Assembly (NCBI RefSeq): GCF_900105625.1
Contig: NZ_FNSD01000001.1
Coordinates: forward strand, 1,736,001-1,800,000
Direction: 5' to 3'
Length of the DNA: 64,000 nucleotides
Origin: Terriglobus roseus
GTDB taxonomy: Bacteria; Acidobacteriota; Terriglobia; Terriglobales; Acidobacteriaceae
Shown here: positions 38,237 through 49,110 of the stretch, one piece after another
Layout: each line of letters opens with the position of its first letter
Numbering within the stretch: position 1 is the stretch's first letter
Notes under the pieces: model-generated
Databases searched by the model: none
Told to the model about the DNA's origin: nothing
What the model saw: only the letters and a program-made list of their open reading frames with translations
Made by a program: the position numbers and the translations under genes

Positions 38237-38548
38237 ATGGCACGTCCATCCACAAAATCGGCCAAGAAAGCAGCACCGCTGGATGACGAGCAGTTCCGCG
38301 CCATCAGCCGTGCCCTGGCCGACCCGCGACGCTACGCCATCCTGCAACAGGTTGCCGCTGAGCCCGAGGGCCTGGGCTGTGGTGCCCTGCAGGAGCACGG
38401 TCAGATCAGCGCCGCCACGATCTCGCATCACCTGAAAGAACTTGCCGAAGCTGGCCTGGTGGACGTTGCGCGCGATGGCCGCTGCGCCAATCTCGCCCTG
38501 CGCCGCGATGTCTGGCAGTCCTACGTGAAGCGCCTCTCCTCCCTTTAA
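38237..38548 (+). CDS. ArsR-family winged-helix transcriptional regulator
   Basis: 103 aa with the ArsR HTH order: ISRALADPRRYAILQQVA, then the recognition helix SAATISHHLKELAEAGLVDV and a short wing. The Cys after GLG (GLGCGALQ) is isolated, so a classical metal site is not evident. It precedes two SDR genes, and the gap between carries a 35-bp palindrome that is a convincing operator. Confidence 0.9.
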   Translation: MARPSTKSAKKAAPLDDEQFRAISRALADPRRYAILQQVAAEPEGLGCGALQEHGQISAATISHHLKELAEAGLVDVARDGRCANLALRRDVWQSYVKRLSSL

Positions 38549-38593
38549 TTTTTCTCAATCCCCTGAATCCTTCGCCGCGCCGCGCCCATCTAG

Positions 38594-38628
38594 TTCGATG
38601 TTTGTCGAATTTTTCGACGATCATCGAA
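38594..38628. promoter_or_regulatory. 35-bp palindromic operator upstream of the SDR genes
   Basis: TTCGATGTTTGTCGAA, TTT, TTCGACGATCATCGAA: two 16-bp arms that are inverted copies of each other, and each arm is itself made of TTCGA...TCGAA half sites. It ends 16 bp before the first SDR ATG and lies 46 bp after the ArsR stop, so a repressor bound here would block transcription initiation or early elongation of the SDR genes. Confidence 0.75.
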
Positions 38629-38644
38629 GTAATGGAGATCCAGA

Positions 38645-39394
38645 ATGGCGAAATTGACGGGTAAGGTTGCGGTGGTCACGGGTGCATCCAAGGGCATCGG
38701 AGCGGGCATCGCGAAGGAACTGGCGGCACACGGTGCGTCGGTCGTGGTGAACTACGCCTCCAGCAAAGAGGGCGCAGACAAGGTGGTCGCGGAGATCACT
38801 GCTGCCGGCGGCAAAGCCATTGCCGTGGGAGCAAGCGTTGCGAAGGCCGCGGAGATTGAAACACTCTTCGCCGAGACGAAGAAGGCTTACGGCAAGGTCG
38901 ACATCCTGGTGAACAACGCGGGCGTCTATGCTTTTTCCCCGTTGGAAGCCCTGACCGAATCCGAGATCGATCGCATGTTCGACACCAATGTGAAGGGCCT
39001 GCTGCTGGCTACCAAGGCAGCCGTCGCCTTGTTTCCCAGCGAAGGCGGCAGCGTCATCAACATCGGGTCGAACGCAACCTCGTTGACGCCCGCCACCTCT
39101 TCGATCTATACCGGCACCAAGGGCGCCGTGGACGCCATCACGCGAGTACTTGCGAAAGAGCTTGGCCCCAAGGGTATTCGCGTCAACTCCATCAATCCGG
39201 GCCCCGTGGTGACTGAAGGCTTTGAGAGCGCGGGCATGGTGGGCAGCGACTTCGAGAAGTACTTCATCAGTTTGACACCGCTTGGCCGCGTGGGCCAGAC
39301 GAAGGATGTTGCAACAGTCGCGTCGTTCCTAGCCAGCGATGAGGCTGCGTGGGTTACCGGATCGTTGCTGGAAGCTGCTGGCGGCCTGCGCTAA
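38645..39394 (+). CDS. Short-chain dehydrogenase/reductase, glucose 1-dehydrogenase-like
   Basis: 249-aa classical SDR. NAD(P) motif VTGASKGIGAGIA, NNAG, and the catalytic triad Ser in INIGSNAT, YTGTKGA (Tyr/Lys as YxxxK). Beta-strand and C-terminal substrate loop (NPGPVVTEGF) normal. Substrate unknown. Likely controlled by the ArsR protein through the palindrome immediately upstream; a second, distinct SDR gene follows after 41 bp. Confidence 0.9.
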   Translation: MAKLTGKVAVVTGASKGIGAGIAKELAAHGASVVVNYASSKEGADKVVAEITAAGGKAIAVGASVAKAAEIETLFAETKKAYGKVDILVNNAGVYAFSPLEALTESEIDRMFDTNVKGLLLATKAAVALFPSEGGSVINIGSNATSLTPATSSIYTGTKGAVDAITRVLAKELGPKGIRVNSINPGPVVTEGFESAGMVGSDFEKYFISLTPLGRVGQTKDVATVASFLASDEAAWVTGSLLEAAGGLR

Positions 39395-39435
39395 TCGCGA
39401 GTGGCAATCAAAATCAGAACTACTAAGGAGATGAC

Positions 39436-40188
39436 ATGGGTAAGCTGACAGGCAAAATTGCATTGGTAACGGGTGGCAACAGCGGTATCGGGCTGGCAAC
39501 GGCAAAGCGTTTTGTCGACGAAGGTGCATACGTCTACATCACGGGCCGGCGGCAAGCATCGCTGGATGCGGCGGTGAAGGAGATCGGCAGCAACGTGACG
39601 GGCGTGCAGGGTGATGTTTCAAACCTGGCCGATCTGGACAAGCTGTTCGCGCAGATCAAGAGCGAGAAGGGGAAGCTGGACGTGCTGTTTGCGAATGCCG
39701 GATGGGGCGAGTTCGTCACCCTGGATAAATACACGGAAGAGCACTTTGACAGCACCTTCAACACCAACGTGAAGGGCCTGGTCTTCACGGTGCAGAAGGC
39801 ACTCCCGCTGCTGCCGGATGGCGCGACGATCATTCTGAATGCGTCCATCGTCTCCGTGAAGGGCTTCCCTGCCTTTGGCGTCTACAACGCGACCAAGGCT
39901 GCGGTGCGGTCGTTTGCGAGGACGTGGACGAGCGAGTTGAAGGATCGCAAGATTCGCGTGAATGTGGTGAGCCCGGGGCCGATCAACACTCCGGCGATTA
40001 CCGCGATCACCGGCAACGACCCTGCCGCCGAAGAAGCCTTCAAGACGCAGATGTCAGCTGGTGTTCCCCTGGGCCGCATGGGCGAGTCGGACGAGATCGC
40101 CAAGGCGGTTGTCTTCCTTGCAAGCGATGACAGCAGCTACGTTGCCGGTGTGGAGCTGTTTGTGGATGGCGGATTCGTCGCCGTATAA
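39436..40188 (+). CDS. Short-chain dehydrogenase/reductase (second copy)
   Basis: 250-aa classical SDR with [19 protein letters not shown] (Gly-Trp-Gly instead of the usual NNAGV), and the active site YNATKAAV preceded by [16 protein letters not shown] sits just before the ATG at 39436. About a third identical in layout to the first SDR; probable operon with it, ended by a strong hairpin. Confidence 0.9.
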   Translation: MGKLTGKIALVTGGNSGIGLATAKRFVDEGAYVYITGRRQASLDAAVKEIGSNVTGVQGDVSNLADLDKLFAQIKSEKGKLDVLFANAGWGEFVTLDKYTEEHFDSTFNTNVKGLVFTVQKALPLLPDGATIILNASIVSVKGFPAFGVYNATKAAVRSFARTWTSELKDRKIRVNVVSPGPINTPAITAITGNDPAAEEAFKTQMSAGVPLGRMGESDEIAKAVVFLASDDSSYVAGVELFVDGGFVAV

Positions 40189-40209
40189 GCGATTCCCGTG
40201 CAATCAACC

Positions 40210-40236
40210 AGGGGCTGGCCATCTTGGCCAGCCCCT
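40210..40236. terminator. Rho-independent terminator after the SDR pair
   Basis: AGGGGCTGGCCA, TCT, TGGCCAGCCCCT: perfect 12-bp stem, 22 bp after the stop codon; GCGCTTTGT follows. Confidence 0.75.
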
Positions 40237-40299
40237 GCGCTTTGTCCGGTACACTCATCTCCAACGCACAAACATCTGCAGCAGAGGAGGGCCACGCCT

Positions 40300-41556
40300 T
40301 TGGCCCGCTTTACCGGTCTGATCGGTCTTGTTGTTCTTCTCGGTGTCGCCTATGCGCTCTCCACGGATCGCCGCGCAATTCGCTGGCGCACCGTGGCGTG
40401 GGGCCTGAGCCTGCAGTTTGTGTTCGCCATCCTCGTCATCAAGTGGACGTTTGGTCAGCTGATCCTGGCAAAGGGTGCGGCGGCCGTCAGCGGCCTGCTG
40501 GCGCACTCCGTCGACGGGTCGTCGATGGTCTTCGGTGCGCTTGGAACGCCAACCAGCCCATTGAATGTTTTTGCCTTTGCCGTGCTGCCGACGATCATCT
40601 TCGTCTCCGCGCTTTTCGCCGTGCTGTATCACCTGGGCATCATGCAGTTCGTCATCCGTGGCATGGCGTGGGTGATGCAGCGGACGATGGGGACCTCCGG
40701 CGCCGAGTCTACAAATGTGGCCGCGTCCATTTTCATGGGACAGACGGAAGCCCCGCTCACCATCCGCCCATTTCTCGCGGGAGCGACACGCTCTGAGTTG
40801 ATGACCATTATGACGAGCGGCATGGCGCACGTCAGCGGCGGCATTATGGCGGCATACATCTCCTTCGGCATCCGCGCGCAGGACCTGCTGAGTGCCGTGA
40901 TCATGACTGCGCCAGGCACTATCCTCATCGCAAAGATGCTTGTGCCGGAGACGGAAGTACCAGCAACACTCGGCACGGTCCGGATCCCCACAGAGGACGA
41001 ACACAAAAACGAGAACCTGATTGGCGCCATCGCGCGCGGCACCATTGACGGTGGCCAGCTCGCCTTCAACGTCGCCATCATGCTGATCAGCTTCCTTGCG
41101 CTCGTTGGCCTGTTGAACGGCATTCTGACAGGCATTCACAACCTCATTGGCGTGCATGCGGTGGGCGGCCATAGTGTCAGCTTCCCCTCCACGCTCAATT
41201 CGATTCTCGGATTTTTCTGCGCGCCCATCGCGTGGATGATCGGTATCCCCTGGAAGGATGCGCCCACGGTCGGTAACCTGATCGGCACGCGCGCCGTGCT
41301 GAATGAGTTCATCGCGTATACCGATCTGGGCAAGCTGGCGAACGCCGGCGCCATCAGCACGCGCACGCTGGCCATCGCCACGTTCGCTCTGTGCGGCTTT
41401 GCGAATCTTGGATCCGTGGGTATGCAGATCGGCGGAATTGGAGCGCTGATTCCGACTCGTCGCAACGAACTTGCGAAGCTTGGCATGCGGGCACTGCTGG
41501 CCGGGACCATCGCGAACCTGATGAGTGCAAGCATTGTGAGCATGCTGCTGAAATAA
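40300..41556 (+). CDS. nupC: Concentrative nucleoside transporter (CNT/NupC family)
   Basis: About 418 aa with multiple transmembrane helices and CNT hallmarks: ESTNVAASIFMGQTEAPL near the middle, MAHVSGGIMAAYISFG, and GTRAVLNEFIAYTDLG with ICALCGFANLGS-type end (here FALCGFANLGSVG). I chose the TTG at 40300 because AGGAGG lies 10 bases upstream and the helix start LARFTGLIGLVVLLG fits; an ATG at 40198 would put an unrelated sequence and the terminator hairpin inside the gene. Imports nucleosides by proton or sodium symport; complements cdd and deoA. Confidence 0.9.
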   Translation: MARFTGLIGLVVLLGVAYALSTDRRAIRWRTVAWGLSLQFVFAILVIKWTFGQLILAKGAAAVSGLLAHSVDGSSMVFGALGTPTSPLNVFAFAVLPTIIFVSALFAVLYHLGIMQFVIRGMAWVMQRTMGTSGAESTNVAASIFMGQTEAPLTIRPFLAGATRSELMTIMTSGMAHVSGGIMAAYISFGIRAQDLLSAVIMTAPGTILIAKMLVPETEVPATLGTVRIPTEDEHKNENLIGAIARGTIDGGQLAFNVAIMLISFLALVGLLNGILTGIHNLIGVHAVGGHSVSFPSTLNSILGFFCAPIAWMIGIPWKDAPTVGNLIGTRAVLNEFIAYTDLGKLANAGAISTRTLAIATFALCGFANLGSVGMQIGGIGALIPTRRNELAKLGMRALLAGTIANLMSASIVSMLLK

Positions 41557-41562
41557 CCCGGG

Positions 41563-42300
41563 CTATACCCGCACGAGGATGACTGTGATGTTGTCCGAAC
41601 CGCCGGACTCATTCGCCATGCGGACAAGCGATGCGGCGCATGCGTGCAGGTCCTGGCCGCCGGCAATGAGCAACGCGCCGATCTGCTCCTCCTCCAGTTC
41701 GCGGGTCAGTCCGTCCGAGCACAGAAGGTAGAGGTCGCCGGGGTGCGCATCGTGCGCCGCCATGTCCGGTCGCACTTCGTCGTGCGATCCCACGGCGCGC
41801 GTGATGATGTTGCGCAAAGGCGACCGGAGTGCCTGTTCGGGCGTCAGGAGACCCAGGCGCACCTGCTCGTCCACGTAGGAGTGGTCCTCCGTCAACAGGC
41901 ACAGTTCCCTGTCGCGCAGGCGATAGCAGCGGGAGTCGCCGACGTTTGCCGTCCACACCTTGCCATTGCCGTCCTCGACCTCAAGCGCGACGAGCGTGGT
42001 ACCCATGCCGCGGAGCTTTGCCCGTGCAGTGGCCTGTTCGAAGACTGCATGATTTGCCGCGATCACCGCGTGGTCCAGCCGCCATGCGGCCGACTCCTCA
42101 TCGTCCTGGGGCCGGGCCTGATCAAGAAAGACGCGTGACGCCAGCTGCGATGCAACTTCGCCGCCGGCTGCGCCGCCCATGCCATCACACACTACGAAGA
42201 GGCCGTTCGCTTCATCGACAGCGCAGAAGTCTTCATTGTGTGTTCGCGAACGGCCAACGTCGCTCAGCAGCGCGAATTCCACGGGTGATCTGCGGCTCAT
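41563..42300 (-). CDS. PP2C-type serine/threonine protein phosphatase
   Basis: 245-aa soluble phosphatase of the PPM family. Metal ligands are visible in RTHNEDF, VVCDGMGGAAGGE, NVGDSRCYRLRD, LLCSDGLT and SGGSDNITVILV. Start ATG at 42300. No kinase neighbour is present in the window. It converges with the transporter gene (7 bp gap) and is divergent from the methyltransferase gene. Confidence 0.93.
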   Translation of the reverse strand: MSRRSPVEFALLSDVGRSRTHNEDFCAVDEANGLFVVCDGMGGAAGGEVASQLASRVFLDQARPQDDEESAAWRLDHAVIAANHAVFEQATARAKLRGMGTTLVALEVEDGNGKVWTANVGDSRCYRLRDRELCLLTEDHSYVDEQVRLGLLTPEQALRSPLRNIITRAVGSHDEVRPDMAAHDAHPGDLYLLCSDGLTRELEEEQIGALLIAGGQDLHACAASLVRMANESGGSDNITVILVRV

Positions 42301-42355
42301 CGCTGCGATCCACTTCCTGAAATGGGTATCTGATGCGGAACAGAGTCAGGCCGGG

Positions 42356-43288
42356 ATGGGCAGCCTCCGGTACTCTGAACAAGGTCGAAGATACACGCCC
42401 GCGGGCCCGTTGCGTGCAGGAAGCTGCGAAAGAAATGCATCGCGGGTCCCGCAAAAGGTGAATGCCAAGTTGCCGCAGATCATTCACGGAGACAACCTGC
42501 CTGCCATGCGCGCCATGCCCGATGGTTGCGTCCACCTGGTGTATGCCGATCCGCCATTCAACACTGGCCATGCGCAACGCCGCAGACGCATGCGTTCCGT
42601 CCGCGACGACAGTGCGGAACGGATTGGCTTTGGCGGTCGTCGGTACCGCGAAGAATTGCTGCACACGGCCGTGCAGTTCCTGGACCAGTACGACGACATT
42701 CTGCAATTCCTGGAACCCCGGCTGATTGAGGCACACCGCCTGTTGTCGGCGACTGGATCGCTCTTCTTCCACATTGACTACCGTGAGGTTCACTACTGCA
42801 AACTGCTGCTGGATTCGATCTTTGGCCGCGCGTCCTTTCAGAACGAGATCATCTGGGCCTATGACTACGGCGCGCGCCCGAGCCGCAAGTGGCCTGCGAA
42901 GCACGACACGATCCTCTGGTATACGAAGAGCCCGAAACAGTGGACATTTCACCGCGCCGCGAGCGATCGCATCCCGTACATGGCACCGGGCCTGGTTGGG
43001 AAAGAGAAGGCCGCACGCGGCAAGCTGCCGACCGATGTGTGGTGGCACACCATCGTGTCACCCACCGGCAAGGAGAAGACCGGCTATCCCACGCAGAAAC
43101 CGCTGGGCATTCTGGAACGCATCGTGAACGTCCACACCAGCAAAGGCGAGACGGTCCTGGATATGTTCGCAGGGAGCGGGACAGCAGCAGAGGCTGCGGC
43201 GAGGAATGGTCGGGACTTTATTGCAATTGATCGCAGCAGGGAGGCGATTGCGGTGATGCAGACGCGGCTGGCGGAGTGGATGGCGTAG
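42356..43288 (+). CDS. Orphan beta-class DNA methyltransferase
   Basis: Site-specific N6-adenine or N4-cytosine methyltransferase. The catalytic motif DPPFNTG (42548-42568) precedes the AdoMet motif FAGSGT (43166-43183), the order of the beta class; TQKPLGILERIV just before motif I is also typical. No restriction endonuclease gene is near, so it seems to be an orphan. Start uncertain: ATG 42356 (311 aa) or GTG 42458 just before NAKLPQIIHGDNL, which is the usual beginning of the domain. The open frame also continues further upstream into the phosphatase gene. Confidence 0.85.
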   Translation: MGSLRYSEQGRRYTPAGPLRAGSCERNASRVPQKVNAKLPQIIHGDNLPAMRAMPDGCVHLVYADPPFNTGHAQRRRRMRSVRDDSAERIGFGGRRYREELLHTAVQFLDQYDDILQFLEPRLIEAHRLLSATGSLFFHIDYREVHYCKLLLDSIFGRASFQNEIIWAYDYGARPSRKWPAKHDTILWYTKSPKQWTFHRAASDRIPYMAPGLVGKEKAARGKLPTDVWWHTIVSPTGKEKTGYPTQKPLGILERIVNVHTSKGETVLDMFAGSGTAAEAAARNGRDFIAIDRSREAIAVMQTRLAEWMA

Positions 43289-43310
43289 AAGCGCTCGCCG
43301 GGACGGGCAT

Positions 43311-43435
43311 CGGGTACCCCATTCTTTCGCGGCTTATCGCAAAAATCGCAGGGTTCACACGGACTCGGATCACTTGGAAGGGTCGCGCTAACGCGCGATA
43401 CCCCACCCTTTGCTTCGCAAAGAGTGGGGCACCCG
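43311..43435. repeat. Composite palindromic repeat, copy between methyltransferase and pgm
   Basis: Left unit CGGGTACCCCATTCTTTCGCG (left stem partly decayed), inner inverted TCGCGC/GCGCGA, then ATACCCCACCCTTTGC, TTC, GCAAAGAGTGGGGCACCCG. Lies between convergent genes. Confidence 0.8.
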
Positions 43436-43437
43436 TT

Positions 43438-45117
43438 TTAACTCGACACCTCGGCTCGACCCTTTAAAGCTGCGTTCACCAGTTGCTTTGCTTCTTCCTG
43501 GATTTGCTTCAGGTGATCTTCGCCCTGGAAGCTTTCGGCGTAGATCTTGTAGACATCTTCCGTGCCCGAAGGACGAGCCGCGAACCAGCCGTTCTGCGTG
43601 GCGACCTTCAGGCCGCCGATGGCGGCTCCGTTGCCGGGCGCGTTCGTCATGATCTGCGTGATGGGCTCGCCTGCCAACTCCTTCGTTGTGACTTGCTCGG
43701 GAGAGAGCTTGGCAAGTTTTGCCTTCTCGTCCTTCGTCGCAGGTGCGTCAATGCGCTGGTAGACGGGATCCCCATAACGAGCCGTCTGCAGCTTGTAGAG
43801 TTCGCCCGGATCCTTGCCGGTGCGTGCCGTCATCTCTGCCGCCAGGAGGCCCATGATGAGGCCATCCTTGTCGGTGGACCATGCGGTGCCGTCCATGCGC
43901 AGGAACGATGCGCCCGCAGACTCCTCGCCCACGAAGCCGAGCGTGCCGTTGACCAGACCGTCGACGAACCACTTGAAGCCAACCGGAACTTCCAGAACCT
44001 TGCGATTCAGGCCCGCGGCGACGCGGTCGATCATGCTGGACGAGACGAGCGTCTTGCCAATCGCGACGTCCTTACCCCAGTTGCGATGTCCGAAGAGATA
44101 CTCGATCGACACGGCGAGATAGTGGTTTGGGTTCAGCAGGCCGGTCGATTTCGCGACGATGCCGTGACGGTCATGGTCCGTGTCGCATGCCCAACTCACG
44201 TCATACCTGCCCTTGTTCTCGATCATGCCCTCCATCGCAAAGGGCGAGGAGCAATCCATGCGGATTTTGCCGTCCCAGTCGATGTGCATGAAGCGGAAGG
44301 TGGCGTCGACAACGGTCGAAAGCACTTCGACGGGCAGCTTGTACTGGTCGGCGATGCGCTGCCAGTAGTGCACGCCTGCACCGCCCAGAGGATTGACGGC
44401 CAGCTTCAGGCCGCTGGCCGCGATGGCCTGCAAGTCGACCACGTTGGCGAGGTCGCCGATGTACTCCGCATAGAAGTCATGCTTCGTTGTGGTGGATGCG
44501 CTCAGCGCCTTTGCAAAGGCAATGCGCTTCACGTCTTTCATACCCGCGCGAAGGATGTCGTTGGCACGATCCTGCACCCACTTAGTCACATCGGTGTCGG
44601 CGGGACCACCGTTAGGCGGGTTGTACTTGAATCCGCCATCCTCAGGCGGGTTATGCGAAGGCGTGATGACGATGCCGTCGGCCAGGCCATCCTTGCGTCC
44701 CTTGTTGTAGACGAGGATCGCATGTGACAGCGCGGGCGTAGGCGTGTAGCCGTACTCGCCGCCCGTCTCCGGAACGCCGATATCGATCTTGGTTGCGACA
44801 CCGTTCGCTGCCAGAACTTCTAATGCACTGCGGAAGGCGGGCTCGCTCAGTGCGTGGGTATCCATGGCGAGGAAGATGGGGCCGGTGATCTTCTGGCCTG
44901 CGCGGTACTCGCAGATCGCCTGCGTGATGGCGAGAATGTGGTCTTCATTGAAGGCCGACTTGAAGGCCGAGCCGCGATGGCCGCTGGTGCCAAAGGCTAC
45001 CTTCTCCGATGCATTGTCCGCGTCGGGATGCAGCGTGTAGTACGCCGAGACAAGGCGCGAAAGATCGGTGAGGCTATGTGGGTCTGGCAGCTTGCCGGCG
45101 TTAGGGCTGTTGCTCAT
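43438..45117 (-). CDS. pgm: Phosphoglucomutase (alpha-D-glucose phosphate-specific)
   Basis: Interconverts glucose 1- and 6-phosphate for polysaccharide and glycogen metabolism. 559 aa, the length of the E. coli Pgm type. Substrate-phosphate loop [13 protein letters not shown] near the N-terminus, active-site phosphoserine in [13 protein letters not shown], metal loop DTDHDRHG and the sugar-binding [14 protein letters not shown] are all present. ATG at 45117. The repeat element begins 2 bp after its stop codon. Confidence 0.96.
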   Translation of the reverse strand: MSNSPNAGKLPDPHSLTDLSRLVSAYYTLHPDADNASEKVAFGTSGHRGSAFKSAFNEDHILAITQAICEYRAGQKITGPIFLAMDTHALSEPAFRSALEVLAANGVATKIDIGVPETGGEYGYTPTPALSHAILVYNKGRKDGLADGIVITPSHNPPEDGGFKYNPPNGGPADTDVTKWVQDRANDILRAGMKDVKRIAFAKALSASTTTKHDFYAEYIGDLANVVDLQAIAASGLKLAVNPLGGAGVHYWQRIADQYKLPVEVLSTVVDATFRFMHIDWDGKIRMDCSSPFAMEGMIENKGRYDVSWACDTDHDRHGIVAKSTGLLNPNHYLAVSIEYLFGHRNWGKDVAIGKTLVSSSMIDRVAAGLNRKVLEVPVGFKWFVDGLVNGTLGFVGEESAGASFLRMDGTAWSTDKDGLIMGLLAAEMTARTGKDPGELYKLQTARYGDPVYQRIDAPATKDEKAKLAKLSPEQVTTKELAGEPITQIMTNAPGNGAAIGGLKVATQNGWFAARPSGTEDVYKIYAESFQGEDHLKQIQEEAKQLVNAALKGRAEVSS

Positions 45118-45381
45118 TGTGTGTACTTTCCTTTGTTATGCGCGGCCAAGTTGCGCTTGATCGACCGAGTGTACCGCGAGGCCAGGCGCGAGGCCGTAGC
45201 CGCGCACCCTGCTCCATGGTGTTTCAGACGTTGGATGCGTGTTCCAGAACGGGAATCACCGCCGTGGTTAGAATGAACTCTCTTCCCCCATGAATCCAGT
45301 GTTTTCCACCGAGCAGACCTGCAGGACCGCACGTCAGTCATGTCAGGTTTGCCCTGTGTCACCGAGTGAGCCTCAGGTCTT

Positions 45382-48300
45382 ATGCCGTTGCATCTGCACA
45401 TCCGGAACAGGCTCACGCGCGCGGCACCACTGCTTGCGTTGGCGGTCTGTTTCCCTTGGCATCCGACCTTCGCCCAGACCGGAACGCTGACAGCCGACAC
45501 GGCCGTGTCAACGGTCCATCCCGCAACTAACTACGGCACACTGAGCAATCTTTACGTCAGTGGCAGCAGTACGGCCCTGCTGCGGTTTGACCTGGGGACA
45601 CTGCCTTCAGGAACGACAGCAGCACAGATCAGCCGGGCGACCCTGCGCATCTTTGCGAATCGCGTGAACACGCCGGGCGTACTGACCGTATCGCCTCTGA
45701 ACACGGCCTGGGCGGAGTCTGCCGTGACCTGGCAGACGATGCCCGGCGTTGCGAATGCTGTCGAGGTCTTTGCCGTGACGGACGAGAACCAATACATCAC
45801 GGTCGACGTTACGTCGCTGGTACGAGGCTGGGTGACCCTGCCCACGACAAACTTCGGCCTGACACTGACTGCCAGCACTGCGGATGTGGTTCTGGACAGT
45901 AAAGAGAACGACACTACCGCCCATCCCGCCCAGTTGGAGATCGCGCTGACCAGCGCAACGGCTGGGCTCACCGGGCCTCAAGGGCCCAGGGGCGATACGG
46001 GAGCGACTGGTGAGCAAGGGCCTGCCGGACCGCAAGGAGTAACCGGCGCGGCGGGTCCAGCAGGGGCGCAGGGCCCTAAAGGCGATACCGGTGCGGCAGG
46101 TAGCGCAGGGTTGATCTTTCGCGGATCATGGCTTTCGGGAACGCTCTATGCCCTGAATGATGTCGTGACATCGGGCGGGGCCGCGTGGGTCTCGACCGCG
46201 TCAGGCAACATCGGGAACACACCTGCCGGCATGTCCTCCGTATGGAGCGTGCTGGTTCCGGCGCCGGGCGTCCCGACTGTTACGGGTGGACTGGCGTACG
46301 CGGGCGTCTACGATTCCACCTCAAACTACGCGAGCCAGGCAGTTGTCACCTGGCAGAACGCTGCCTGGGTCAGCCTGCGTGACAGCAACCACGGCAACAC
46401 TCCCGACGTCTCGACCGCGGACTGGGTGATGCTGGTGCCTGCAGCGGTCGGACTCACAGGAGCTGCCGGGCCTGCCGGCAGTCCCGGAGCGCAGGGGCCG
46501 CAGGGAGAACGGGGTTACACAGGCGCTGTTGGCTCACAGGGCGACACCGGAACGACCGGCGCAACTGGCCGTCCAGGCTTTGTCTACCAAGGTTCCTATA
46601 ATTCGATGACGAACTACACGGCGGGCGATGTGGTGCTCTGGCAGGGTGGGTCGTGGTCATCGCTGGTGGATGGGAATCACGGCAACACCCCCGATGCTTC
46701 GCCCACCGACTGGGGCCTGCTCACTTCGCGTGGCCTCACCGGCGACACGGGAAGTACCGGCGCACAGGGCTTGGCGGGACCTCAGGGGTTGCCGGGGACG
46801 CAGGGCCTCGTCGGCCCACAAGGGGTCACCGGGCCTGTGGGTTCAACGGGCCCGCAGGGAGCACCCGGCCGTGATGGCGCACAAGGGCTGCGGGGCGACA
46901 CCGGACCGGTCGGGCTGCAGGGCGATCCCGGGCCGGTGGGCATCACGTGGCAAGGCTCCTACGATTCAGGCACGAACTACGCGACGAATGATGCTGTAGC
47001 TTGGCACGGCCAAAGCTGGCTTTCGATGCACAACACCAACCATGGCAATACGCCGGAGATCTCCGCGGCAGACTGGACCCTACTCGCCGCCATGGGCGCG
47101 ACCGGATCGCAGGGCCTTCCGGGAACCATTGGTCCGCAGGGTCCGCCCGGTGACATCGGGTTGCCAGGGGCTAAGGGGACCACTGGAGCGCAGGGACTCA
47201 CCGGACCGCAGGGCGCTGCCGGATTGCAATATCTGGGCCTGTACGACAGTGGGACCAACTATGCACTGCACGACGCCGTGACCTATGGCGGGGGCACCTG
47301 GATCTCCTTACAGGAGACGAACCATGGCAACACACCCGGCTCGTTGTCCGCCTGGTGGCAACAGATCGCGGCGCCCGGACTGCAGGGAGCGACTGGAATG
47401 CAGGGAGCGGCGGGCCCGACCGGCGTCGCGGGGACACAGGGAGCGCAGGGCCTAACCGGGCCGGAGGGACCCCAGGGGCAACCGGTGCACTTCCTGGGAG
47501 CATGGCTCTCCACCGCATCATATAGAGCAGGCGACGCTGTCTTTTATGATGGCTCCGCGTACATCGCAACAGGCGCTGTCGTTGGAAGCCCACCGGGCAT
47601 TTCGTCCATGTGGTCGTTGTTGGCACAACGCGGCGACACCGGTGTGATGGGTCCGCAGGGAGCACAAGGCGCTGCAGGTACCGCTGGAGCAGCCGGCCCC
47701 TCCGGCCCAATCGGCCTGACGGGAGCGCCGGGGCTGCGCTGGCTGGATGCTTATGACCCTGCGAGAGGCTACATCGTCGGCGACGCGGTGTCTTTCAATG
47801 GAGCCAGCTATGTCTCTGTCTCCGATGTCAATGTTGCCCTGCCACCGGGCACGGGGCCGCAGTGGTCATTGCTGGCTGCAGCAGGAGCCGCCGGAACAAC
47901 CGGTGCCAGTGGTATCAATGGAGCGCGCGGGAATGATGGGGCGGCTGCTACGGTCGCCATTGGAACTGTCGGCACCGGCGCGCCGGGCACACCCGCCGAT
48001 GTGAAGAACGTTGGTACCGCAAACGCCGCCACGTTGAACTTCACCCTGCCGCAGGGTGCAACGGGAGTGGCAGGCGCTCCGGGGTTGTCCTTTCAAGGCA
48101 CCTGCTCGAGCGGTAACGGCTACGTGAAGAACGACGTCGTCTACCGCTCGGGATCATCCTATGTCTCCCAACTCCCAGGAAACACCGTCGACCCTCTGGT
48201 TTCCATCGCAAATAACAGCGGCGAGTGGAAGCTGCTGGTATCGCAGGGCGCGCCCGGAGCAGCTACTGTCAGCGTGGGTACCATCACCAGCGGAACCACA

Positions 48301-49110
48301 GCCGCAGTCACAAATGCAGGCACGCAGACTGCGGCGGTCCTGAACTTCACACTGCCACGCGGTGATACGGGCGCGGCAGGTCCAGCGGGCCTGTCCTTCC
48401 TTGGAGCGTGGGATAGTGCTGCCGCATACGCAGCGACCAATGCCGTCAGTTACAGCGGGTCGTCCTACTTGGCGATGACTGCCAATACCGGCGTGCATCC
48501 CGTTGGCGATGCGGGGAGCGTAGGTGCATGGTTGCTGTTGGCGATGCAGGGCGCACCCGGTGTCGCCGGTCCGCAGGGCCCTACCGGTTCAGCGGGTCTC
48601 GCCGGCGCAACGCCAACTATAGCGATCGGCACAACACACACGCTTGCAGCCGGATCATCTGCGAGTGTCAGCAATGTGGGTTCGGCAACAGCGGTCCAGC
48701 TTGAATTCTCGATCCCGCAAGGTGCAGCCGGAACGGGCAGCTCAACTGCAGGAGGTGTCTTTTCGACTGTCCACACAATTGCCGCTGCGAGTCAGGGTGC
48801 ACAGGTCTATGGTCCGCTGGTGGACACGAAAGCTGCTGCCGACGCCAACGCAGTGCTGGCCTATCTCCCGTCCACGTGCCTCCTCCATTCCGTCCTTGTC
48901 TACAATGCGTCTGCGGTAGACGTTACCTTCCAGGTACACACAGGCACCCCCGGCAACATGACATCAGGAGCGAACTGCACAGCGAAAGCAAACGCGGCAA
49001 CTACATGCAATGGTCCGGGAACGCTTGGCACTGCTAACTTCGTTTCATTTGGTATAAGCACAACCAGTACAGCAACGAGTTACGTCTACACACAATTTTC
49101 ATGTAACTAA
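45382..49110 (+). CDS. Large secreted collagen-like protein with nine carbohydrate-binding-like modules
   Basis: 1242 aa. A signal peptide (residues 1-31, ending TFAQ) is followed by a DNRLRE-like beta-domain (about 33-190, [11 protein letters not shown]). Then runs of Gly-X-Y triplets (such as [20 protein letters not shown]) alternate with nine ~50-residue modules of the shape [36 protein letters not shown]...W, like CBM5/12 chitin-binding folds. In the last third, three modules of the IGTVGTG...NFTLPQG type appear, a unit familiar from phage tail-fibre-like proteins. A C-terminal Cys-containing beta-domain (about 1130-1242) ends the chain. Probably a surface adhesin or extracellular fibre; no enzymatic motif. 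Upstream gap of 264 bp to pgm. Confidence 0.85.
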   Translation: MPLHLHIRNRLTRAAPLLALAVCFPWHPTFAQTGTLTADTAVSTVHPATNYGTLSNLYVSGSSTALLRFDLGTLPSGTTAAQISRATLRIFANRVNTPGVLTVSPLNTAWAESAVTWQTMPGVANAVEVFAVTDENQYITVDVTSLVRGWVTLPTTNFGLTLTASTADVVLDSKENDTTAHPAQLEIALTSATAGLTGPQGPRGDTGATGEQGPAGPQGVTGAAGPAGAQGPKGDTGAAGSAGLIFRGSWLSGTLYALNDVVTSGGAAWVSTASGNIGNTPAGMSSVWSVLVPAPGVPTVTGGLAYAGVYDSTSNYASQAVVTWQNAAWVSLRDSNHGNTPDVSTADWVMLVPAAVGLTGAAGPAGSPGAQGPQGERGYTGAVGSQGDTGTTGATGRPGFVYQGSYNSMTNYTAGDVVLWQGGSWSSLVDGNHGNTPDASPTDWGLLTSRGLTGDTGSTGAQGLAGPQGLPGTQGLVGPQGVTGPVGSTGPQGAPGRDGAQGLRGDTGPVGLQGDPGPVGITWQGSYDSGTNYATNDAVAWHGQSWLSMHNTNHGNTPEISAADWTLLAAMGATGSQGLPGTIGPQGPPGDIGLPGAKGTTGAQGLTGPQGAAGLQYLGLYDSGTNYALHDAVTYGGGTWISLQETNHGNTPGSLSAWWQQIAAPGLQGATGMQGAAGPTGVAGTQGAQGLTGPEGPQGQPVHFLGAWLSTASYRAGDAVFYDGSAYIATGAVVGSPPGISSMWSLLAQRGDTGVMGPQGAQGAAGTAGAAGPSGPIGLTGAPGLRWLDAYDPARGYIVGDAVSFNGASYVSVSDVNVALPPGTGPQWSLLAAAGAAGTTGASGINGARGNDGAAATVAIGTVGTGAPGTPADVKNVGTANAATLNFTLPQGATGVAGAPGLSFQGTCSSGNGYVKNDVVYRSGSSYVSQLPGNTVDPLVSIANNSGEWKLLVSQGAPGAATVSVGTITSGTTAAVTNAGTQTAAVLNFTLPRGDTGAAGPAGLSFLGAWDSAAAYAATNAVSYSGSSYLAMTANTGVHPVGDAGSVGAWLLLAMQGAPGVAGPQGPTGSAGLAGATPTIAIGTTHTLAAGSSASVSNVGSATAVQLEFSIPQGAAGTGSSTAGGVFSTVHTIAAASQGAQVYGPLVDTKAAADANAVLAYLPSTCLLHSVLVYNASAVDVTFQVHTGTPGNMTSGANCTAKANAATTCNGPGTLGTANFVSFGISTTSTATSYVYTQFSCN

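Noticed and set aside
46000-48700. Collagen-like region considered as a phage tail-fibre operon remnant
   Set aside because: No other phage genes nearby and a continuous single frame with signal peptide; kept as a secreted protein.
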